From positions 1,178,001-1,242,000 of the forward strand of contig OZ017747.1 in the NCBI GenBank assembly GCA_963969365.1: 64,000 nucleotides of DNA, written 5' to 3'. How positions within the stretch are numbered: the stretch's first letter is position 1; every line of letters begins with the position of its first letter. Below are positions 40,001 through 51,600 of the stretch, in pieces. The notes under the pieces were generated by a model. That model worked only from the letters and a program-made list of their open reading frames with translations. It was not told the origin of the DNA and searched no databases. Position numbers and translations under genes: made by a program. Origin of the DNA: Asterochloris sp. CNOR1 (taxonomy: Eukaryota; Chlorophyta; Trebouxiophyceae; Trebouxiales; Trebouxiaceae).

Positions 40001-41593
40001 TGGGAGCCTCAGACAACCTGGCCATGGGACGCTCCACCTTCCTGGAGGTAGGGCACGGCTGCAGTTCCTGCTCTGCAGTGCTCCGATTGCCCGGCAGACT
40101 GCAAGAGCACTTGCCCCTCCCAGTTGGGGGGGGGGGGGGGGGGGGGGGGGGTGGTGTGGGTGTGGGGTGTGCCATGCAGCGGCCTCTGCTCTGCACCTGA
40201 GGGAACTGCGGTCACCCATAGGGCATCTCCATGTCGATGCCATGGTTCTTGCCAGCCCTTGACCAACAGCTCAGCTACAACAGCAGTGGCTATGTACCTG
40301 CTTGCCCTGCTTACCAGCTAGTCGCCAGACCCCTACTAGAGCAGCTTCCAAATATGGTCGCTTGTTCTGCAGAATGTTGACCCTGCCGAGAACAACCTGA
40401 TAACTTGTAGTCTCCTGTCTGTGCCTGATCTGGCCAATGATGACTTGCTGACCCTGCAGGAGCTGACAGAGACCAGCCTCATCTTGCAGCAGGCCTCCCC
40501 CAGGAGCTTGGTGATTGTGGACGAGCTGGGTCGTGGCACCTCCACCCACGATGGCCTGGCCATCGCCGTGGCTACCCTGTCCTACCTCATCCGGCACAAT
40601 GCCTGCCTCACTCTGTTTGTGACCCACTTTCCCGAGGTGCTCCCCTTGTTGCAGGCTGCCTTCTGTCCTGCTTTGCTGTCTGCTCGCATGCCGCTGCTTT
40701 GCCCCTGTTACTCAGAGGCACATGCCCCTCTGCACCCCTGCTTGTTGTTTCACAACAGCTGCAGTGTCAGATTGTGCAAGTCATCAGACGCTGTTGGTTG
40801 CCTGAAAATGCCAACCAGGCTCCAGAGGTGCCCCTGCAGATCGTGCACTGGCTCGCTGCAGGTGGCGGCCCTGCAGGAGTCGTGCCCTGGGCAGGTGGTC
40901 ACCCGGCGCATGAGCTACATGCAGCAGGGGTCCCACCCCGCAGGGGCTGCAGAGGCCCAGCAGCCTGCTGGGCAGCCCCAAGCAATGGAGCTCTCAGCTG
41001 GCGCCGTCAGCTTCTCAGGCAGCAACGAGCGTCTGCCTTCTCAGGACACAGCCACGAGCGCTGCAGGTGATGACCAGCCTGTCTGTCTGGTGTGGCAATG
41101 CCTGCTGGTGCAGGGCCGGGGTTGCATTACCCCTGACTTCTGACACTGCTGAGTTCTTGCTCCGAATTGCAGATCTTGCCATTCCCAGGATAACATTCTT
41201 CTACAAGCTGATCCCAGGGTTAGCAGACCGCAGCTTTGGCCTGAATGTGGCCAGGCTGGCCCTGCTGCCAGAGTCGGTGGTGCAGAATGCTGCCCGGAAG
41301 GCTGCAGAGATGCAGCTGGACACATTAGCCAAGTCGAGGTGAGGTAGCTCTTGCAGTCTGGCAGTGTATATTGTTTGGCGTCCACTTCAGCATGTGATGA
41401 ACAAGCTGCTGCCTGCAGGTCCCAGGTCAGCACAGGAGCAGGCATCAATGCCAGTCCACTCAGTTTCAAGGATTGCCTGTCAGGTGCAGCTGCACTGAAT
41501 CAACAACTTCAGAGTCTGCCCACAGCGGAGCTAGCGCAGGTCCAGAAGCTCCAGAGTGATATACACAAGTTCTTGCAGGAACAGATGCTGTGA
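34023..41593 (+). CDS. MSH3: DNA mismatch repair protein MSH3
   Basis: Twenty-one exons join in phase: 34023-34522, 34670-34740, 34855-34934, 35095-35205, 35406-35638, 35821-36026, 36472-36655, 36852-36977, 37235-37311, 37668-37804, 37950-38152, 38395-38551, 38634-38705, 38910-39073, 39404-39569, 39741-39794, 39937-40047, 40460-40636, 40862-41066, 41173-41338 and 41419-41593. They give about 1,124 residues. The N-terminus has a PCNA-binding PIP box, QRSISSFF (residues 16-23). The mismatch-recognition domain follows: [40 protein letters not shown] and [14 protein letters not shown]. The ATPase has Walker A GPNMGGKS (split by an intron), [14 protein letters not shown], and Walker [13 protein letters not shown]. 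The C-terminus carries [25 protein letters not shown]3 pairs with MSH2 (MutS-beta) in the nucleus to recognise insertion/deletion loops. The domain I wording and domain order fit MSH3 rather than MSH6. The start lies 166 bp after the PRP28 stop. Confidence 0.97.
37544..37607 (+). repeat. Intronic copy of an MSH3 intron/exon junction
   Basis: The copy parallels 37633-37703, which spans the acceptor and the exon start [12 protein letters not shown]. The first 18 bases, gctgcatggtgcaggccc, are identical, and caagctgcctgac is shared at the other end. The offset is about 89 bp. Confidence 0.88.
40126..40151 (+). repeat. Poly-G tract of 26 in an MSH3 intron
   Basis: Twenty-six consecutive G residues follow cagtt, in the intron between the MSH3 exons ending at 40047 and starting at 40460. 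The tract is on the transcribed strand of the RNA and could form stacked G structures. Length may be affected by sequencing error. Confidence 0.9.
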
Positions 41594-41600
41594 TTGGCTG

Positions 41601-42388
41601 TCAGTCCTCTGTTTTGAATTCAGTTTCTGAGCGTCTGCTGAGCTCCAATGAGCTCAATTTCATGATTTTGTTTGAGAGGTTGGCCATCTGTACGACAATT
41701 TTCAGTGCGCCCTGAAACTGCGCCTGGGACTGTCGAAGGTACTGGGAGTTGGTCATGCCAAACCAATGCAGCGGTTGCTTCAGCTGCTGTGCTGCAGGTG
41801 CTTGCTGGTGTCCCTCAGAGGTTGTGTATTTTGCAGCCAGTTCAGCAATGAGACTGCTGGAGTAACCGCCTGCATCTGGACTTTTTCCCTGAGCACACCC
41901 GCTTTGCTGTGATTCAGCATGAGGCTCCTCTGCTGCAGGTGCCAGATCTGATCTGAGCTCTGATTGTGGGGACGTCAGAGTAATCTCCTGGCCTCTGTGG
42001 ACTCTGGCTGTGGCCGTCATCCTGGCAGGGTACTGCCTGGAAGAAATGCTGGCAGGGCCCAAGCTGTAGCGCGCCCTGGTCATGTTGAACAGCCCACTTT
42101 TGATGGCCTCTGACAGTTCTTGGTGCAGCTGCAGATATGCATCAGCAGCGTCCATCATGGAGCAGAAGGCCTCCTCTGGGCTGGCATTGCCTGCAGGCTG
42201 CACATCTCCTGCCTGCAGACAAACTGCTTGTTGCACAGCAAGGCTGGCAATCAAAACAAGCAAACGTCTGCATTGCTACACACCTGCATCTTGTCTGATG
42301 TCAGGCTGATGACCTGTTTGGTGTATACACAGCTGCTTGCTTGCAAGGCTTGACGTGCATCAGAAGTCAGCCTGTCCGACAGCATCAT
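41601..42388 (-). CDS. VMA22: Vma22/CCDC115-like V-ATPase assembly factor
   Basis: Two exons in phase, 42284-42388 and 41601-42197, give about 233 residues. The protein shows the family's two conserved blocks. One is a helix ending MTRARYSLGPASISSRQYPARM, as in CCDC115 (ARYAMG...LQY). The other is a C-terminal LHWFGMTNSQYLRQSQAQF block, matching the family's LNWFG..VP..LR.AQ..F, followed by a coiled-coil tail. The middle is low-complexity. Vma22 acts with Vma12/Vma21 at the ER to assemble the membrane sector of the V-ATPase. The family call rests on these motifs. The start is less certain: 42388 and 42385 are adjacent ATGs (MMLSDRLTSDARQAL), and the long exon could also be entered at other acceptors. 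The stop faces the MSH3 stop with 7 bp between. Confidence 0.82.
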
Positions 42389-42639
42389 GTAGGTTAAAGG
42401 TCTTAAGTAAACAGCTCGTCCCAGCCACAAGGACGTATGATCTCGCTTCAGCAGCACCTCGAAGTGTGGCTCACGCTCTGATCCGGGAGTAACAGGCCAG
42501 TTCTTGTTGTTAAGCTACATTCGACAAACATTGCGGAAGGCCATGCTGTGATCCAGCCCTCAGCCTTGTCCCTGCTGATGCCTGCAGGGCATGTGACACC
42601 AGCACCACTGTCCGGGCTGAGACAGCAACGCCCAGCAGC
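42389..42639. promoter_or_regulatory. Shared upstream region of divergent VMA22 and NOV genes
   Basis: These 251 bases separate the two start codons on opposite strands and should hold both promoters. I see no recognisable motif. If NOV has an upstream exon the region is smaller. Confidence 0.35.
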
Positions 42640-45600
42640 ATGCAGACTGGCGGCCTGCATGCCTATGTGACCCTGGACGGCGTGCAGGACGCTGTGCGCC
42701 GTGTTCTGACCTCCCATGGGGGGAGGGTGCCCATTGCGCAGTTCCCCGCGGCCTGGAACAATGCGCACATCCCTGTCCAGCTGTCCCATGTGGCCAGCGA
42801 GCTGCAGATGCCCAACTGGGTGCACGTGCTGGGCCTTTGCAAGCAGGTCTGCTTCCTGGAGACCATCAACGGCACCGAGCACGTTGCTGTGAAGCGCACC
42901 CCTGCCGAGGTTTCTGACGTCGCCAGTCGCGCTCGCTTGGAGCTGCACCGCCGGCGAGACCATGTCAGCTCAGCCGCGGTGCTGGACCTGTTGTGCAGGC
43001 AGCTGGGCGTCAAGCACTTTGAGGTGAGGATGCCTCAGCTTGACTGCTGGACCCTGTGCCCATGAGCTGCACACTTTGCACAGTCGTAGCTGACGCTGGC
43101 AGTCAGCCAGATGCATCTCGCCGAGATGGGTGCCTTCCGAGCTGAGCTACTGTGCACAAGTCTGCCTTGGTGGTTGCATGCAGCACAACCGCTGCTGCTG
43201 TGCATTGAGGCAGTGTGAGCACACCACCCTGCTGGTGCACACATAGGCTGTGCACTCTCCTGCAGGACTTGAATGTGGGGCGCCCTGGCAGCATCCCTGA
43301 GCTGCACCGCCTGGCCCTCCAGGAGTCACGCGTCACCATCTTCATCTCTTGCTACGTGGGCACCAGGTGGGCCACCTGCTGCAGCACCAGTCTCAAACAA
43401 CATTGTTGTTTGACTCACATGCTGATTGTGGGTGCCTGATCGGCTGCTGCCTGCAGCAGCCACCAAGACAGCATGTAGCTCGCCTGCCCCGCATTCTGCT
43501 TGTGGGCGCCTGCTGGGGTTGCTGCAGCACAGATGGCCTGCTGCATGACTTCACCAAGGTCACCACTTTACAGTTCCGCTGCCTACAGGGTGTCAAGCCG
43601 TCAGTACTGCACAGCCTGCTAGTGGGTGCCCCGCACAAACCCTACTACTGCCCAGGTGTCCAGCTGAGGACCTGCAGATTCCACTGAGCCGTCGCAGCGC
43701 ATCTTGCTGCTGATGCACTTCCCTGCTGCCCCTCAACCCGCTGCTCCATGAGTGCAGGGCAGTGGGCACTCTTTATGATCTGGAGCTCAGTCTGGTCAAG
43801 CGCGAAAGTGTGGCCACCTTTGAGGAGCTGGTCCTGGGTCCTCTCCTCAAGCACCCTTTGGTCATCCAGCACTTCAACCCTCCCCCGCACCTGCGTTACA
43901 TCCCCAAGGTGTGGCGCAGTCAAGCTGCGGCTGCCTGTGCTGCTGCGCCTGCTGCTGCCTGCTGAATATGCTGGTGCCAAGGGAAAGAGGTGTGCTGGCA
44001 GTGACAGCAGATGCAGCTTTGTCAGCTGGAGAGTCCTGCGCTGGCACCATTGACCACTCCTGCTGACGCAGCGCAGCCACAGCATCAGGGGTAGAATGTG
44101 CTTGCTTTGCATTCTTCGCATTCATGCATGGGGCCAGCGTCCGGGCATGTTTCATCGATGCGACAGCTCAGCCGCAGCCATCAGCCGACAGCGCAGCGCC
44201 ACTCGGCTCAGCGCAGCATAGGGCCGCACAGGGCCTCTGCAGCGTTTCATGCAGCAGGACAGACCAAGCATGCCCCGCCCAGTGCCCTCATCAGACGTCG
44301 TGGCTGCGTACTGCGCAGGTGCCCATCGCAGATGTGGTGCTGGCTGCACGGAGCCAGGAGAAGGCCTGGACGCAGATCGTGCCCCTGAACATCATGAATT
44401 GGCTGCTGCGGCATAAGGAGTATGAGGGCGTGGGCATGCCACACGTCAGTGACAAGCTGCTTTGGCATGCTGGATGCCGGCTGCGCTTTGCATGCTGCTT
44501 GCTTGGAGTATCTCTAGAGCGGGCTTGTGCAGAATCAAGTCCACAAGGTCCTTAAGAGCTCCTTCAGAAGGGATGCCTGCGGCAGGCTGCTCGAGCATAA
44601 ACCATTGTGCTGAGTTTCAATTACTGGGCATAGAGGCTGCTTTGGCCTGGGCATCTGCAGCGCCAACTGCAGCTTTCAACGCAGCCTCTGGCTGTGAGTA
44701 CTGGATCTGCCCAGCAGTTGCCTGTATCTTGGAGTTGGTGAAGAGCTGCCTAGAGCACTACCTTCTTGGGAGCTGTATTGTTGCTTCCCCGCGCTTTTGC
44801 GGAGCCTGCTGTACTGTGTCGCCACATGACTGCAGCTGCAGGGCCTCCCAGGGTACAGCAGATTCCTCAAGCCATATCTGCTGTGCTGACTTGCTGGCAT
44901 GTGCATGTGTACAGCTCCTTGGCCCTGCCTGGCTACTGATCAAATTGCGCAGCCCTGTTGCTGCCTCTGCCACATAGTTATGCATGATAGCTCAGCCACC
45001 AGCATATGTCTGCCTATGTACGCCTGCTGCTGCCTCCTGCAGGCTCCTGGTGTGACAACATGCCTAATGAATCCTGGCCTTGCCTGCTGCAGGACCTGTG
45101 CGTGATGATCACGGATATGCAGGCCATGCTGCAGCTGATTCAGCAGGTGCAGGAGGGCGAGAAGGCGCTGCAGAAGGAGCTCAAGGAGGAGCAGCAGCGC
45201 CTGCTGACAGACAAGCGCATGGAGGAGATGCAGAAGCTCTCCAAAGAGGTGGGACGCTTGCAGGGGAGGTTGGTGGCGTCCTCTGAGGCTGAAGGGAAAT
45301 TTGGTGATGCAGAAGCAGGAGGGCTTTCCTGCAGGGGGGCTGTGAAATGCACTGAAGACGCCCTGCATTGGTGAGGTATCAAGGTGTCGAGAAGCTCTGC
45401 CAGCAGGTGCGGCTACTACTTTGTGGTACATCTGGAGGCTCCAGGGTAATCTGGCACAGCTTGGCGCCTGCAGCGTTTGGGTGATGCAGAAGCTGAGCAA
45501 AGCCTGGCCACTGGGGATGGAGTGGAAGCGATGGGGCAGACAGGGGCTTGTGTGGTACATGCCAAAGCAGTAGTGCCTGGAGAAGATGGAGAAGCTGAGC

Positions 45601-48600
45601 AAGGAGGTGGCGTCGGACGAGACAGGCTACCACTTGAGTGCACGGACTTGTTCTGGATGCAGATGCTAGGACAGCCAAGAGCCAGCCATGCGAAGCACTG
45701 GAAAAAGCCTGAAATGGGGCCTGCATGGGTGAGGCATTGAGGGGACTTCATGGGGCTCAGCAAGGAGGTGGAGCTGGGCAATGGCTATATTTTGAACTTG
45801 TCTGCTCATATGAGTCAGTGATGCAGGCGCTGAGAAAGCCAGAAGGCTTTCCTGCCCAGTGGCATTGTAAATGCGTGGAAGGGGTCCCGCACCCCTGGGA
45901 CTCTGCAGGCGGGTCGGGTCTAGACATGTAGCCCAGAACATGAAGAGGTGGCAGCACACCTGTGAGCGATGTGGAAGCTAAGCACATCAGAGGAGATTGT
46001 TTAGTGCAGATGCTGAGCAAGCAGGGGTGTGCGCAGCGAGACTTCAAAGTCTGTATGCCTACATGGGCTTGGCGGTCTCATTGCTCGCCTCCATGCTTTT
46101 TTCTGGAAGCAGCAGCAGTGCCCTCTGCATGGCAATGCATCCTGTCTGCAGTGATATCTGGTAGACCAAGGCTGCCATGACTCGCTACAGGGTTCTGCAT
46201 CACTGCACATTGAAGCAGCCTGAGCCTTCCAGATCAGCCAGTGATTGCCAACTGGGCTGCAGTTGTGCCAGATGACCCTGTGCTGCAGAGGCCTGAAGCT
46301 GCTGAGCAGCAGGGCCTGCTGGTAGGGCCTGCTGGTCTGTGCAGAGGTGGACATGCTTTTGCATGTCTCCAGCTTGCATGTCTCCAGGGCGGTGGGCATG
46401 TCCCTGAATGCGCACATGTGTCAAAGGGTGCATCGCCCTGCTGCTTCCAGGTAGCTGGGCGCCCTGGGCTGTCTCTGGATGCCCTGCGCGAGATGAATGC
46501 TGCAGTGGGCAATGGGCCAGCGCTGGAGGCGGGGGCAGAGCGCCGCGGCTTTGTGCGCGAGTTCCCGCCCGCATTGTCGCCGGAGCAGCTGTCAATCGCC
46601 GCGGGGCCTGAGGGCCAGAGCGACAAGGGGCGGCCCCTGTGGCAACACCTGCAGGTGGGTTGCCTGGAGTGACTTGTGCCCATTTGCACTCTGCAGCATG
46701 GACTCTGTGTGGGCGCATGCGGGGCTTTGCCAGCACAACTGTCTCATCTGGGCAAGGCGCCATAGTCAGCCAGGCAGGCCGGTGCTACCTGACCCTGTGC
46801 ATTGCTGAGCTAAGCTTGATCTTCTGTGAGCACGAAAGAGTGACCCCATGACTTGCTTAGTGGAGTGATCTTCTGAGAGCACGAAACAGTCATCTGCAGC
46901 CCTGCTGTGAAAGCTTGAGCTACATCTGAACCCTGTCTGCCCCGCTGTGTGCAGGGGCAGTGCACAGACCTGTCGGAGCGCCTCCTGCAGCAGTGCCGCG
47001 CAGGCACCAGCGGCAGCAAGGTCTTCGCCCTGGCCCTGCTTGGCTCCACGCTCAGCGAGGACTCAGTGGGGCAGACCCCGGAAGCCATCGAGGCCCGGCG
47101 CCAGCTGTGGACCACAGATGTCGTAGCCGGCCTGTTGCTGCGCAGCCACGTGGAGCAGCTGTGTGCCGACAGGCCTGCTGCTCAGCGTCCCCTCCCGGGG
47201 CAGCTGCAGGCAGCGCTGACCTCGGACGCCGTTCCGGGGGTGGCTGGCATGCTGCGTCTGCAGCACAACGAGGCCTCCTTCACTGCGCTGTACGCGCACT
47301 TCCTGCTTTGGGCGCGTGAGGCTGTGGCGGGAGGTGGGCGCTTCTGCCTGCACGAGCACGAAGCAGCTAGCTGCAGCAGAAATGTACTGGCGCGGGCCTG
47401 TCAGCGCATGCAGCAGGGATCGGGACAGGTCTTACATGTACAGCTACACAGTGTGTTGAGGCGGTACTCTGCACACAGGCTGCAGGCAGCTTGTGCACCA
47501 GAACAAGCTGCAAGCCAGCTCGTCCCTCACCACACCAAGAGGCCCCTTAAGCAAAGACAGAGGGTCCATCAGTCCCATGACGAAGAGCCCTCTGACTGCT
47601 TGCAGCCGGTGGGCAGCCTGTGTCACTTGCTGACCTAGGGCGGGAGCTGGCTCGACGCTATGGCCCTGCCAATGCGCTCACGGCTGCCAGCAGGGCTACC
47701 AAGATCAATGGAGTTGTGCGGGCAGCCACCCACTTCTGGTCCAGGTGAGAGGGTGGTCACTGCATAGAGCAGGGTGCAACAGAGGCACCCGCACAGCACA
47801 GAGTGCTGCTGACGTGTCTGCGCTGGCTGCTGCTTGATCATCAGCAGCAAAACCAAGAAGGCAAAGGCAAGCCCTGGACACGTCCAAATGTTGTGGCAGC
47901 CTGCTGATGCCAACTGATGCTGTTGGGGCACCACAACCTGAGAGAGGCCCCAGCCCGTGACAAGACAGATTCTCACTCAAAAGTAGCTGTCTCGCTGAAC
48001 AGATTTACTGTGGCGGCCTGGCAAAATGCTGCACGTCGCTGATTGCCTTGACACAGGCTGGTGCTGCCCACAGGCTGGTGACATGAATGACCCTTTGACT
48101 CTCAGCTATGCCAGAACGTGTGACGAGCCACAGGCAGAACAATCCGGCTCAGCTGAAGCCTGCTCTTTTATGCTTTTGCAGCTGCTGCTGTTTTGCATGT
48201 GGCTTGACTGGCAGACAGAGGAGTCCTTCTTCTAATGTGCAGGGACGCTCTAGCCAGCTTCCTGCTGCACTCACTAGTACTGCGCTTTGCGGGGCAACCC
48301 TTCCCTGCAAGCGAGGAAATCATCAAGGCACAGGAGGCCAAGACTGTTGAGCTAGGCCCCACCACCAGCAGGTGCGCCGTCAGGCAGCATGTGCTGGTGG
48401 GCTGATGTGCTGCCCAGCCTTGCTAAGCTGCCGACAGGCCTTGCTGGACGGCTTTCCAGCATTATTGAGACGCTGTTTGACCTTTGCCCTCTGCGGTGTT
48501 GTTGGATGCGTTTGAACCCCGCCTAAGGCTGATTGGTCAGCATCAAGGCCTTGACTGCCAGCACTTTTTCCTGGAAAGAAGGCTGGTAGCTGGGTGGTAC

Positions 48601-51600
48601 CGCTCACAATGTCTCGCAATGTCTCGCCTGCATGCTGCACTGCAATGGCCTGTCTCTACACTGGCACTTCTGATGTCCCAGGCCTTTTTGCAAGGGCCCT
48701 CTGTTTTGCAAAGGCCTGCCATAGGGCATCACAGGGGCTGCTGAACCTGTGCATGATGAGTTTGCAGGTACGAGGCCGCACAGGCTAGTCCCAGCAGGAC
48801 AGGCCAGCAGCAGGGGCAGCCCATTGAGCTCAGCCCCAGTCCTGCCAAGGTGCAGAAGCTGTCGCCCACAGACATCAGCAGCCCCAGCAAGACAGGCGTG
48901 GCCAAGCCAGGGCAGCACCCCAGTCCAGGGCAGGGGAACACCCCAGCAGGCTCCAGAAAGGGCAGTCGGGCAGTCACCCCTGTGGCTGACGGACCCCATG
49001 TCCCAGCAGCAGCAGCTACACTGCGCACGCCGCCCCTGGCGGTGCCCACCACGCAGCAGGAGCCCGCAGCTATTGACCTGACTCTATCTGACGATGAGGA
49101 GGATGCACCTGCTGCCCCTGCCCAACCTGCAGTGGCAGGCCAGGTTGCGTATGCTGCCCAGCCAGCTATGGTTGCCGGCACCTCGCCTCTTGCGCCTGCT
49201 CCCTGGGCTGCACAGAGCATCCCGCCGCCCAGCCCAGCGGTGGGGTCCCCTGAATTGCTGACGCCGCAGGCACATGCAGCTGCGCTGGCGGCTGCTGCCC
49301 AGGCTGAGGAGGAGGCTGCCGATGTGCAGAGCAGGCAGAGCCAGCAGCAGCACGTGGCCTCAGCCCTGGGGGATTTCGCTGACCGCCTCATGCGGAAGCT
49401 GGTGGGGCAGCTGTCTTGCGGTCATCTCATCTGTTCAAACTTGCATGCATCTGCTGACAGGCCGCCTGTCTGGGCTTGCCTTGGCTGTGCTGTATTGAGT
49501 GGACAAATGTGGTGTCATTCTCAGTATGCTCTGCTGTGCCTGCCAAGAGGGTCTGTCCCATGTGTAAGGTTCAAAACCGCCTGCCTGCGCGCACATCTGG
49601 GGCAAACGGCCAATGTGAGGCCATCCCTGGCCCTGTCCTGCAGCGGGTGGGGTCAGGCACAGCGCCAGTCAGCGCCGCCCTCAGCGAAGCTGTGGCTGAG
49701 GTCAAGGAGCAGGCTGCTGCTCAGGACTGGGTGCAGGTGGCTGAGGTTCTGGAGAGGGTGTTTGGGGGCACAGGCAGCGAAGCTGCTAATGGACAAGACA
49801 ACGCCGGTGAGGCCTGACTTCGCTCTTCTATGCCAAGCATTAATCTACATATAATCGCTGTCAGCGCTGTGTGCATGGGCGCTTGCTTGCATAGGTGACA
49901 ATGCAGAATGGGGCGTGTCAACAGGGTGTCAGAGACAGGCTGAGATGCTTTTGAAGCATGAGCAAGACATGCCCCGGTCCGTGCTGCATGCACTACAAGC
50001 AGGTCAGCAGGATGCAGGGATCCCGTGTCACCTGCCTTGCCCTGTGCACTTGGGGACCCCTTTTCGGGAAAAGATGCGAGCTGCACCTCACAACGTTAGG
50101 CCTTCGCACACCAGTACCCCTGAACCAGCTTTGTCGTCATGCATGTTTTACCCCATACAAGTCATGCTCTCCTTTGCACAGGTTCTGGTGAGGTCCCTCT
50201 GGAGCAGTTTCACTCAGCCGTTCTGGAGCTGCAGCGTGGGCTCAGCATCAGCCACTTGGCCGCCCTGGAGCATGCCCTCTGCCGACGTTTTGGAGTGGGC
50301 TCCTTTGGGCGACTGGGACAGGGGCCTACGCTGCTGCAGGCTGTTGCCGCTAGGCCGGACCTGCAGGCAGCGCTAGGGGATGGGCCTGGCAGCTGGGCAG
50401 AGCGCGGCAAGGTGACAAGCATTGCAAGTCTGCCAGCAGCCCTCTGCTGCACCTTTTCAATGGTGTTGCGCTTGCCCACCGTCGGTTTGTGGGGCAGCAG
50501 TTGAGCACCGTGCAGACAGTGCTGAGCTTTGCTTTTAGCCACACGCCAGGAGGAATGTGTGCTTGTGGGCCTCTGTTGATTGAGCCAGGGCGGTGTGCAG
50601 ATTGATGCTGGACTACTGGGCAGCGCCAAAGACATGTTCGGTCAGCTGGGCGCAGTACAACGCCCCAGGCACCTGCTGCAGCATGATGCCAGTGCTGCCT
50701 CAGACTAGCAGCATGCATGCAGCAGTCTAGCCTGCTGTGGCTAGCAAATCGCAGCACCTTTATGCCAATTGTTGTTTCCTAAAAGGCAAACTTGACTGCT
50801 TGTGCAGGTGCTGGACTTTGTTCAGCAGGTTCTGCAGGGTGCAGGCATTGCAAGCGCCGATAGTCTGTCCCCTGCTCAAGAAGACATGCTGACCGAGGCC
50901 TTGAAGCTCCACTTCAGGTGAGCAAATGCAGCAGAAATAAAGTTGCCTGGTGTCAACAGAGCGTGTGTCCTCTGTCAAGGATTGAGCTCATTGGTGAGGT
51001 CATGGTTGGATCAGGCCGTAGGCGCCCCACGGATGTGACCTCAGCCGGAGTTCTTTTGACATGACCTTGTGGCACACATGCCTGCAGCCTGTATGCGCTG
51101 CTGGTTGTGGGGTGTTGATACCCAGGCTCACTCCAGCTGCTGTGTGCTTTACGTCTGCCGCTTCCCCATAGTGGAGGCCTTCTGGCCAGGGTCCTGTGAT
51201 GTCATCTTGGTGCACTTCTCACTGTTCAGAAGATGGTAACTGGTGCCTGCTGCAGGGTATCCACCGTGGAAGCCCTGGGCTGTGGCCCACTGCGGGTAGC
51301 AGTGGCAGACAGCCTGCAGCAGGCCATGGAAGGCACACAGGCTTTGCCTATGGCCATAGCCCTGGCAGCAGGCCGCCTGGCCGAAACAGGCGCCCTCCCT
51401 GCTCCCGGAGCAGGGGCAGCTGCTGAGCAGGTGCTCCGCCAGCTGCCCATGCTGACTGACCTGAGGAGCGCTGCGAACTGGGACCTGCTCTTTCAGGCGC
51501 ACCTTGGGACGTTAGATGCGTTTGTTCTGGCACATGGTGAGCCAGCAGGCCGCTTGACATTCTCTCGTGCACATTGCTCAGGCTGCTTGACGCAGTCCTG

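Noticed and set aside
34023-41593. Assignment as MSH6
   Set aside because: The PIP box is shared with MSH6, but the mismatch-binding domain wording ([25 protein letters not shown]) and the domain order fit MSH3.
49401-49585. RING-finger-like string (LSCGHLIC ... CPMCK) in NOV
   Set aside because: It lies in an intron. The phase-consistent junction runs from 49401 to 49644 and the frame between contains stops.
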